Shown here in pieces: positions 56,782 to 64,000 of a DNA stretch of 64,000 nt (within the stretch, counting starts at the first letter, position 1; the number at the start of each line of letters is the position of its first letter). The notes under the pieces are model-generated. The model had not been told where the DNA came from and searched no databases. It saw only the letters and a list, made by a program, of their open reading frames with translations. Location of the stretch: NCBI RefSeq assembly GCF_001316005.1, contig NZ_BBBJ01000006.1:103130-167129 (forward strand). Direction: 5' to 3'. The stretch is from Vulcanisaeta distributa JCM 11217 (GTDB lineage Archaea; Thermoproteota; Thermoprotei; Thermoproteales; Thermocladiaceae). A program made the translations under genes and the position numbers.

Positions 56782-57703
56782 TTACTAGGCTCATTAAGTC
56801 CCTGGCGGCTATAACATTCATGAAAACCTCAGAAGCCTCAGCGGCTAAAAGCTCCGGGTCGGAGTACCTGTTACTAATGTGCGTTAACACAAGCCTCTCA
56901 ACACCGGCCTCCTTAGCCACCCTAGCCGCGTCCACGGACCTTGAGTGACCCTGATTCCAAACGAGGCTTCCATCCTCAACAGCCGAGAATGTTGAGTCAT
57001 GAATAAGTAACTGCGCGCCCCCCCGCGATATGTCTATGACGGAGTCCGTCGGCGCCGTATCCCCCCCCGTATAGACTATCTTTACCAAACCACTACCCTT
57101 AACCTCAACAACATCCTCAGGCTTTATGACCCTACCATCATCTAGTACCACAGTTTCACCCATATGAAGTCTCTTCCAAAGAGTTACGGGAACTCCCAAC
57201 TCCTTAGCCCTCTCTGGATTGAATTTACCAATGTACGTCCTCCAATTAAGGGAGTAGGCGCAGTCGGGCACCGTATGCCTCGCCAATACGCATTGCAAGT
57301 TGAAATTCTCTTCATTAATAACATCTTTAGTACTGATTGATGGCTCGACCTCGTAGATCCGTACATGAAATGGCGGATCTCCAACAATCTCCATACTACT
57401 TTTCACGAAATTCGTAATACCAGTGGGGGGGCCGCTTATGACCAGGTCCTCCTTCCTACCCAGCATTGCCATCGTCGCTAGTAATCCAGGTAGTCCAAAG
57501 ATATGATCGCCATGTAGGTGTGAGATGAATATGTGCGTTATCTTCAATGGACTTACACCAACCTCAAAAAGCCTATACTGAACACCCTCACCAGCATCAA
57601 GTAGTATTTTTCGTAACCCATCTTCAATCAGTATAGCCGGTAAGTACCGATCCTTACCTGGCGTCCCCGCGCCGGTCCCTAAAAACGTAATTCTTACCAG
57701 CAT
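56771..57703 (-). CDS. rnz: ribonuclease Z
   Basis: The product is 310 residues. VRITFLGTGAGTPGKDRYLP opens the metallo-beta-lactamase fold; SHLHGDHIFGLPGLL carries the HxHxDH zinc motif, and VYTGGDTAPTDSV with LIHDSTF and LVLTHISNRY the remaining ligands. It cuts the 3' trailer from tRNA precursors. The family has YTGDTxP; the extra Gly here lies in the C8 run 57061-57068, a G5 run expanded by three. Intact. Confidence 0.9.
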   Translation of the reverse strand: MLVRITFLGTGAGTPGKDRYLPAILIEDGLRKILLDAGEGVQYRLFEVGVSPLKITHIFISHLHGDHIFGLPGLLATMAMLGRKEDLVISGPPTGITNFVKSSMEIVGDPPFHVRIYEVEPSISTKDVINEENFNLQCVLARHTVPDCAYSLNWRTYIGKFNPERAKELGVPVTLWKRLHMGETVVLDDGRVIKPEDVVEVKGSGLVKIVYTGGDTAPTDSVIDISRGGAQLLIHDSTFSAVEDGSLVWNQGHSRSVDAARVAKEAGVERLVLTHISNRYSDPELLAAEASEVFMNVIAARDLMSLVITS

Positions 57704-57761
57704 CCACCCCGATTAACTTAGGTTTATTTAAATAAGAATCCTCCTGAATTAATAAAGTGAA

Positions 57762-58496
57762 ATGAGTAATGAGATTAATATTGAAGATTTAATCCGGAAC
57801 TTTAGAGTAGGCTTCGATAAGGCAGGTCTAACGATATACGTAATACCGAAGAAAGACGCGGAATCACTGATGGCAGGTAAATCGTATTATTTCAATAATG
57901 AGGATGTTCAATTATATGGTACAAAGGTTATACTTCACTTACCATGTAATGGGGGGGCTATACATGGGAGATACCTAGTACGAGGTGACGATTATGTGAA
58001 GGGACTATACCTAGTAATTACTAATATGGAGTGCGACGTGGATATTTCATGGAATGAGGAGGGTTTAAATACGAGAATGCACGTGAGGTCTGACGAGGCC
58101 TTAATCGTGATCGTGAGGCTCATGATGTTTAAATATCATAAAGCGAAACCAAATAGCCATGCCCTCAGAATTATGAGGACCCTAAACCTTTCAGGTAAGT
58201 TTTTATACTCTGACGCTAACCGTGAAATTCAGGTATTTGGCATACAGAAAATACCTACCCTGCAAACCCAAAGTACCTGCGTAACTGAATTCTCTATTAA
58301 GCAGTGGAAGCTCGTCTTTGGCAAATGTGGTTTTGTGACTGAGGTATTTAATGATGGTAATACTACCGCATTGCTCATAATTGATGTTAATTCCATGGTA
58401 ATTAGCCGGTACTTCCCATCGCTTAATAAATGGTATGAGCTAAATAGGGTCTCAGGCTTCAATAACTACTTAGTTGTGTTAGATGGCGAGGTTTGA
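57762..58496 (+). CDS. hypothetical protein
   Basis: The product is 244 residues, beta-rich with regularly spaced aromatic residues (AGLTIYVIPKKDAESLMAGK, VILHLPCNGGAIHGRYLV). The G7 run in CNGGAIHG is in frame. No family is recognised. The stop overlaps the convergent wHTH gene by 18 bp. Confidence 0.5.
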   Translation: MSNEINIEDLIRNFRVGFDKAGLTIYVIPKKDAESLMAGKSYYFNNEDVQLYGTKVILHLPCNGGAIHGRYLVRGDDYVKGLYLVITNMECDVDISWNEEGLNTRMHVRSDEALIVIVRLMMFKYHKAKPNSHALRIMRTLNLSGKFLYSDANREIQVFGIQKIPTLQTQSTCVTEFSIKQWKLVFGKCGFVTEVFNDGNTTALLIIDVNSMVISRYFPSLNKWYELNRVSGFNNYLVVLDGEV

Positions 58497-59158
58497 GTGC
58501 TTTATGAAGATTGAGTTTAGGCGTGGACTGTCAAGCATTATGACATTGTTCACCATGTTTATCCTGAACTCCTTAAGTATTAACTGCGTATAGAGGTACA
58601 TTAATGCCTTGCTTGCATCATCATAGTCAATACTTATGTGAAATTGCTTCCCAACTCTCTTAATCCAGTCGAGGCATGCGTCATGGGATGGGCACGTGCT
58701 TTTACAATCATGGTTTGAGAATGTTGGTGTTAATACGATGAATTTATGACCTCTAATGTCTATGAATGCGCCGTAGTTTGTTGGTATTACTATCTTCATG
58801 CCGTGCTCGTTAGTCTCGAGCTTAAACCCTAGGTAAACCATGGCGGTTGGTACGTAGTAAATCCTATTCGCTCCCTACTCAATCCCATGGTCCTCACCTC
58901 ATCATTACTTAACTGCCTAATCCAACCAAAGTCCTCAAGGACCTTCACATGCCTGTGAACCACGCCCTTAAGCATGCCAAGTTCCTGGGCTAATGAAGTC
59001 ACGGTCATGGGACCCCCCCTACTAAGCATATCCATTATACTTATCCTAACATTATTGTTCAGCAATGCATCAAAGGATTCAATGGGTAAAACGGCTACTG
59101 ACTTTACATTAATCTTAAGCATGTCCAGCCCCACAGTCGCCATGTTTATCCTAATCAT
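58479..59158 (-). CDS. winged-helix regulator with C-terminal domain, one frame break
   Basis: The N-terminal half has an ArsR-like helix-turn-helix (LLNNNVRISIMDMLSRGGPM, TVTSLAQELGMLKGVVHRHV, KVLEDFGWIRQLSNDEVRTM). After a break near 58866 the chain continues IYYVPTAMVYLGFKLETNEH and a C-terminal part with three Cys/His (NHDCKSTCPSHDACLDWI) that may bind metal. The total is about 226 residues. The joined reading is natural because the wing (ERxxIYYVPT) would otherwise be cut. A single G7 lies in the HTH. It may be metal- or redox-responsive. Confidence 0.6.
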
Positions 59159-59246
59159 TTTACGTACACAAAAATGTAACCTCTGAGTTTAAAACCCTAT
59201 TTTGGTAAACCATAGGAGTTAGTAAGCGCTGATAGCGTTGAGCACT

Positions 59247-60328
59247 ATGTGGAGGGGGGGGAGTATTAACGAGATTGAGAGGATTAGGGAGGTAATTAGG
59301 GTAGAAAGGGGTACGCCGCAAATCGGAGCATTAGCTTTCGGCATAGTTGATAGGGGCACAAACATAATTGAGGTCAGGCCAACAACATTATGTCCGCTAT
59401 CCTGTATATATTGCTCAGTGAATGCTGGCCCGAGGTCAACGAATAGGTGGGCGGAGTTTATTGATGATCCTGAGACGCTATTAATGGCGTTGGATGAGGT
59501 AGTTAGGTTTAAGGGTACGAGGGATATTGAGGTTCACATTGATGGTATGGGTGAACCTGGTGTTTATCCTTATCTTGTGGATCTCATTCGTGGTATTAAG
59601 GAGATCGATGGTGTTTCAGTAGTATCGATGCAGACAAGGCTATACATGTTCACTCCGGAGGAGCTCAGAGAATTAGCCCGGGCAGGTTTGGACAGGATAA
59701 ACCTGAGCATTGATACGCTAAATCCCGGGCTGGCTAAGAAGATAAGTGGTGCGCCGTGGTATGACGTTAATCGTGTTAAGGAATTAGTGATGCAAGCCCT
59801 CGAACTTGGGATTAACGTGATTGCATCTCCCGTTTGGTTACCTGGCATTAATGATTATGACATGGTCGAGATAATCAAGTGGGCTAAGGAGACGGGGGGG
59901 CTAGGTAGGGGGGGTGAATTACCACCAGTGCTCATTCAGAAGTACATACCGCATAAGAGGGGGGGTAGGAAGGTTAGGGTTAGGGTTATGACTTGGCGGG
60001 AGTTTGGGATAGAATTAAGAAGCTTGAGGATGAATTGGGCGTTAAATTAACGGCAAGTAATGAGGAGCTGAACATACATAAAGCCCCTAGATTGCCGAGG
60101 CCGTACAACGTTAATGAGGAGGTTAGGGTCAGGATAATTAGTAGGGGGGGGATAATTAGGGGGGGTGAGTTCTTGGGCGTAATCCTGCCTCTGAAAAATA
60201 CGGCAATGCATGATAGGGTCATTACCGTGATTGCAAGTCCTAGCATGGAGAAAGTGCTCATTGGAAATCAGGTTAGGGTTAAAATCATTGAGAATGATGA
60301 TAACATATACATTGGTAGGCTCATTTGA
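59247..60328 (+). CDS. radical SAM protein, COG2100-type, with C-terminal TRAM-like domain, one frame break
   Basis: The reassembled chain is about 360 residues. CPLSCIYCSVNAGP is the CxxxCxxC cluster for S-adenosylmethionine cleavage; VHIDGMGEPGVYP follows. The end has WDRIKKLEDELGVKLTASNE and a beta-rich segment (VRVRIISRGGIIRG). The frame breaks near 60012. Relatives read KYIPYKxGRK where this protein has KYIPHKRGGRK, the extra Gly from the G7 run 59959-59965. It has a crenarchaeal COG2100-type plan, a predicted Fe-S oxidoreductase of unknown substrate. Confidence 0.7.
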
Positions 60329-60417
60329 AATTATGTATTGCTATATTTAATTATATATTTATAAATTAAGCCAATTTGAGTAATACTTAATTCACCCAAT
60401 ACGTTACTTTGCTTGGT

Positions 60418-61213
60418 ATGGTTGTTAGGGTTGCTGTTGTTAGTGGTTCTGGTCGTGGTATTGGTAGAGCTATTGCGGTTAGGTTAGCTAAGGATGGTTT
60501 TCGCGTTGTTGTTAATTATAAGAGACATGATGAGGAGGGTGAGGAGACCATGAAGTTGATCAAGAGTGTTGGTGGTGAGGCCATCATGGTTAAGTCGGAT
60601 GTGGCCACGGCGGAGGGTGCTAAGGCGTTGGTTGATGAGGCCGTTAAGCAGTGGGGCTCGGTTGATGTTGTCGTTAATAATGCTGGCCTCGGAATAATGA
60701 GACCCTTTGTGGATATTGATGAGGGTTTGTGGGATAAGATAATAAACACGAACCTGAAGTCGGCTTACCTATTGACTAAATTTGCTGTGCCATACATGAT
60801 CAAGAATAATTGGGGGGGTAGGATCATAAACATGAGCTCCATTGAGGGCATAATGGGCGCTGCCTATAATGTTCCATACGCAACTGCTAAGGCAGCCTTA
60901 ATAGGATTCACGAAGGCCCTAGCCGCCGAGTTAGCGCCCTATGGGATAACCGTCAACGCAATAGCCCCAGGCCTAGTAAGGACTAAGATGGGCATGAGCC
61001 TATTACAAGTACTCAATGTTAGGGAGGAGGATTGGGTAAAGATGGGGGGGACGCTCACGGGGGGGGAGGATTATCGAGCCTGAGGAGGTCGCGGACCTAG
61101 TAGCATTCCTAGTGAGTGACTCCGCAAAGAACATAACAGGGCAGGTCTTCATAATAGACGCAGGAACAACAATACTACCAGCGGCGAGACACCTATCAAA
61201 CATGCCCAGGTAA
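60418..61213 (+). CDS. short-chain dehydrogenase (FabG-like), one frame break
   Basis: The reassembled chain is about 264 residues. [20 protein letters not shown] is the NAD(P) site, [11 protein letters not shown] the Asn block, MSSIEG and [12 protein letters not shown] the catalytic Ser and YxxxK. The last part, [20 protein letters not shown], lies after a G8 run (61059-61066) where four or seven bases would keep frame. Relatives have NWGRIIN; here the G7 at 60812-60818 makes [12 protein letters not shown] 60418 follows a TATA-like aatacttaatt. Probably an acyl or sugar reductase. Confidence 0.8.
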
Positions 61214-61230
61214 TTACCAATAATTAAAAA

Positions 61231-61908
61231 TCATAATACCCACTGTTCCTGTCTATACGCCATATCCCAGAATAAGTACTCGTAGACGCTGGCCTGCCTA
61301 AATATGCCCAACAACCTATCAAAGTCCCTCATTAAGTAATCACTGGCTTCATCAATAATAGCCCTAAGTCCATCGACAATACCCGCGTACTCAGGGGGGG
61401 TTAAGTAAACCGAGGCCCAGTCCCTATAAACCCTCACAGGATTCTCGCTTAGTTTATTAGCGTGATACCTAGCAATTTCCAGGTATGTCCAGTAACACGG
61501 TAGTATTGCGACCAAGCCCTCGTAAGGATTACCCAAGGCGCATGTGGTTAGTAGGAAGTTCATGTACGCGATATTTGTGGGGGGGCTAGGTCTCACCTTA
61601 ATAACATCATCAATACTTAAACCGAGGGAGTTGAGCAACCTATTGTAATTCTCAAGTTCAGTAGTTACATCAGCAAGCGCCAATTCGAGTACCCTCCTCA
61701 TGGCCATGGGATTCTCAAGCTTAGACGCGATCAGTGCTTGACACCTCGTTAGTGTTATTAGGTAATTATAGTCCTGAATGACGTAGAACCTAAACTTCTC
61801 AAGTGGTAACGAGCCACTGAATAGTTCGGTAACGAATGGGTGGTTGATTATTTTACGCCAAACATCATCCGACTGGTTCCTAAGAAGTTCGGTAATGCGG
61901 CTGTTCAT
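61231..61908 (-). CDS. tenA: TenA/thiaminase II family protein
   Basis: The product is 225 residues, all-helical. HPFVTELFSGSLPLEKFRFY and VIQDYNYL match the N-terminal TenA block, YMNFLLTTCALGNPYEGLVA the middle, and YRDWASVYLTPPEYAGIVD the end. TenA hydrolyses aminopyrimidines for thiamine salvage. The RPSPPTNIAYMN segment has one more Pro than relatives, encoded by a G7 (61579-61585 on the plus strand). Intact. It is convergent with the SDR gene. Confidence 0.85.
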   Translation of the reverse strand: MNSRITELLRNQSDDVWRKIINHPFVTELFSGSLPLEKFRFYVIQDYNYLITLTRCQALIASKLENPMAMRRVLELALADVTTELENYNRLLNSLGLSIDDVIKVRPSPPTNIAYMNFLLTTCALGNPYEGLVAILPCYWTYLEIARYHANKLSENPVRVYRDWASVYLTPPEYAGIVDGLRAIIDEASDYLMRDFDRLLGIFRQASVYEYLFWDMAYRQEQWVL

Positions 61909-61940
61909 TATTAAGTAGTTATGAAACTCTAATTAAAGCG

Positions 61941-63797
61941 TTATGAGGCTTTACCACCCGTGCCTCTATTGGTCTTGTTTAATGAGTTCCTCAATGCCTT
62001 TATAAGTTCCATGGCAACCTCTCCCTGCCTATTTATGAACTTCTCGTAGATCTTCCTAGCCTCATTCTTGAACGTGAACAACACATCATCAGGCCTTAAT
62101 GAGCCATTAGTTATCTCCATTAGGGCCTTCTCCATGCGTGACCTAAACAATGGATCGATAAGCTCATTACCGGTCTTACTAAGTACGTTAATCACGGCCT
62201 TACCTAACGGTGTCGGTATACACTGCCTATTCCTAATCTTGAAGTATCCACGAATAACGTTAGTGTGTATGTGGTCCTGCATTGTCGCGTCAGTGCCAAT
62301 GCCATACCTCTTCATTAACCTAAGCAGCTCTGACTCAGATAAGTAGGGTGGCGGCTCGGTCTCCCTCTCCTCAATCCAAGCCTTAACAATACTTAATTCA
62401 TCACCAATCTTCACCCTTGGCAATACCTTCTCACTCGGGCTTTCAAATGGGTATATGATTAGGTAGCCTCTATCAATTATCTTCAAGCCATCCGCACTAA
62501 ACCTGTGCCCGGACACGTCAACGACGATTTTCTGCCTCTCAACACGTGCAGGTGGGCTTAACGTCGCTAAGAAGTGCCTAACCACTAAATCATAGATCTT
62601 CCAATACCTCTCATTCTTAAAGTACCTGAGTATCTCCTGCCTCGTTGCACCTCTAGTTGGGTATATTGGCGGGTGTGCGCCATCATTACTGTCACCACGT
62701 GTTGGCCTTATGCTCATGCCTAACAAGGTCTTTACGTAGTCGCTATGCTCACCACGGGCTAATTCAAGGAGTACCTGCCTAAGGCTCAATGTTGGTGGGT
62801 AAATCGTCGTTTCAGTCCTTGGGTATGAGATGTACCCATGCCTATAAAGCTCCTCGGCAATGTCAAGGGCCGCCTTAGGCCTAATATTAAGGAACCTACT
62901 GGCTCTCCTCTCAAGCTCTATTGTGTCTAATGGAGCTGGTGGTTCCACGGAATCCTCCCTGTAGTTGGCAATAATTACCCTAGCCTTGGACTTGCTCCTC
63001 ACGAGACTTAATGCCTTCTCTGCCTCCTGCTTATCCTTAAATGTGCCCTCATGATTAAGCGTTATTCTTACGCCATTAGCATCAACCATAATGTGGAGTG
63101 TATAGTATTTCTCAGGCTTGAAGTTCTCCCTCTCAAGGGCCCTCTGAACGACTAGGTTAAGTACGGGTGTTTGGCATGGACCGTAACTAAGGAAGCTACC
63201 CTTAGCCAATGCATTCCTATCAGCCTTCTCAACACTTAGGGTTAACGCTCTCGTGAATACCGCGCCCAATGTTAAGTCTAGAATCATCCTTGTAAAAACC
63301 CTCTTGGCAAGTCCAGGGTTTAAATTCGTTGGTGAGTTAAAGGCTTCAATAATATCACTCCTAGTTACTGCTGAGAACAAAACCCTCTTGAATACCGCCC
63401 TTGGATTTACATTTTTTACAATCAACATTGCCTCATAGGCTATGGCCTCGCCCTCGGAATCCGCGTCCAGAGCTAAATAGACAGTACTTGTGACAGCCCC
63501 TAAGTGCGACAGCGCTCTCACGTAACTTATGGTGTCCTCCCTAATTACGAGTATTGGCTCCACATCAAATAGCTTTGACGGCTCTACCGAGTGCCATTTA
63601 TTCAATTCCTCCGGAAAGTCCACATCCATTATATGTCCCTTAAGGCCAACACTAACCCACTGCCTATTGTCCCTTATGAACCAGTACGTCTTAATACCAT
63701 AAACTTTCCTAGTAGTTATGCTACCCTGAGCTAGGTACTTGGCGATTGCCCTAGCCACCGAATCCTTCTCAGCAACCACCAGAGAGTCAATAATCAT
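61941..63797 (-). CDS. topA: DNA topoisomerase IA, topoisomerase III-type
   Basis: The product is 618 residues and intact. The Toprim domain has SLVVAEKDSVARAIAKYLAQ and ALDADSEGEAIAYEA; the active-site Tyr lies in HGYISYPRTETTIYP near residue 322; YGIGTDATMQDHIHTNVIRG is another core block. There are no C-terminal zinc fingers, as in other archaeal topo III forms. It relaxes or decatenates single-stranded-gap DNA. It is almost free of long G or C runs, a contrast with most other genes in the window. Confidence 0.92.
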   Translation of the reverse strand: MIIDSLVVAEKDSVARAIAKYLAQGSITTRKVYGIKTYWFIRDNRQWVSVGLKGHIMDVDFPEELNKWHSVEPSKLFDVEPILVIREDTISYVRALSHLGAVTSTVYLALDADSEGEAIAYEAMLIVKNVNPRAVFKRVLFSAVTRSDIIEAFNSPTNLNPGLAKRVFTRMILDLTLGAVFTRALTLSVEKADRNALAKGSFLSYGPCQTPVLNLVVQRALERENFKPEKYYTLHIMVDANGVRITLNHEGTFKDKQEAEKALSLVRSKSKARVIIANYREDSVEPPAPLDTIELERRASRFLNIRPKAALDIAEELYRHGYISYPRTETTIYPPTLSLRQVLLELARGEHSDYVKTLLGMSIRPTRGDSNDGAHPPIYPTRGATRQEILRYFKNERYWKIYDLVVRHFLATLSPPARVERQKIVVDVSGHRFSADGLKIIDRGYLIIYPFESPSEKVLPRVKIGDELSIVKAWIEERETEPPPYLSESELLRLMKRYGIGTDATMQDHIHTNVIRGYFKIRNRQCIPTPLGKAVINVLSKTGNELIDPLFRSRMEKALMEITNGSLRPDDVLFTFKNEARKIYEKFINRQGEVAMELIKALRNSLNKTNRGTGGKAS

Positions 63798-63871
63798 TAA
63801 CCCTACACCAGCTCTTTCGAAACATTTATTAACTTATTAATTAATAAGCATAGCAACAAATGGTGTTGTGA

Positions 63872-64000
63872 ATGAGCGAGAAGAAACCAGAAGAGAAGCA
63901 GGCAAGGAGACCACCCTACCAGCAATACCCGTCATACCCACCTCCGCCACCCCCCCCACCGCCGCAAATGCCGCCTCCACCTCCACCCCCCCAGTATAGG
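63872..64000 (+). CDS. proline-rich protein, N-terminal part only
   Basis: ATG 63872 opens a frame that runs off the right edge: MSEKKPEEKQARRPPYQQYP, then almost pure proline with Gln and Met. A C8 run and a C7 run are in frame. Such Pro-rich heads precede membrane or scaffold domains in crenarchaea, but the rest is missing, so no product can be named. Confidence 0.5.
   Translation, partial: MSEKKPEEKQARRPPYQQYPSYPPPPPPPPPQMPPPPPPPQYR

Overview
The window looks like a hyperthermophilic crenarchaeon of the Thermoproteales, close to Vulcanisaeta, Caldivirga or Thermocladium. The signs are a Cren7-type chromatin protein, a tRNA-His with an intron at a non-canonical D-loop position, a free-standing 5S rRNA gene, a KEOPS Kae1 gene, GatD, a two-subunit-type topoisomerase IA, class III (type IV pilin) signal peptides, and many leaderless genes with a TATA box about 25-30 bp before the start codon. 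The assignment is inferred from gene content only.

Layout. 1-4,079: left chromosomal flank with a zinc-ribbon protein, a badly broken GH38 alpha-mannosidase and a frameshifted host LSm gene. 4,080-26,229: an integrated mobile element of about 22 kb. It is bounded by a ~48-bp direct repeat, which is the 3' end of tRNA-His, and its tyrosine integrase sits next to the intact tRNA. Its left half carries AbrB-like regulators, a PrimPol-helicase replication protein, three Sm/Hfq-fold proteins, a P-loop ATPase and a large anchored surface protein with thermopsin-type repeats. Its right half (17.1-24.7 kb) is cargo: a DUF3800 protein, two paralogous membrane proteins with twin CX3C motifs (one with ankyrin repeats), a broken SDH/ClpP-class serine protease, a wrecked PD-(D/E)XK-type nuclease and a four-TM protein. 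Leftover integrase C-termini lie between the cargo blocks.

26,230-64,000: right chromosomal flank. It holds tRNA-His, 5S rRNA, tRNA-Arg(CCG), UbiA prenyltransferase, a CPBP protease, a zinc alcohol dehydrogenase, a pilin-like protein, kae1, a PLP aminotransferase, two SDRs, SLC13-type and MFS transporters, a DUF2079 protein, sfsA, gatD, a NuoE/F fusion with a formate-dehydrogenase-like molybdoprotein, a Tat-exported beta-helix protein, Cren7, pyrH, an HD hydrolase, rsmA, RNase Z, a COG2100-type radical SAM protein, tenA and topoisomerase IA.

Two sequence-wide properties matter for anyone using this annotation. First, homopolymer runs of G or C, most often exactly 7 long, are enormously over-represented, roughly one every 300 bp in the parts tallied. 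In conserved proteins (Kae1, SfsA, Cren7, RsmA, RNase Z, NuoE, FdhA, radical SAM, SDR, TenA) they sit exactly where the family has one Gly or Pro fewer. In tRNA-His they lengthen both acceptor strands. The runs therefore behave as +3 expansions of shorter runs. Second, many genes, including ones expected to be essential (gatD, rsmA, LSm), carry single-base frame breaks, often in these runs. Either the assembly has a systematic homopolymer and indel problem, or this genome has hypermutable G tracts. The two explanations can be separated with raw reads.
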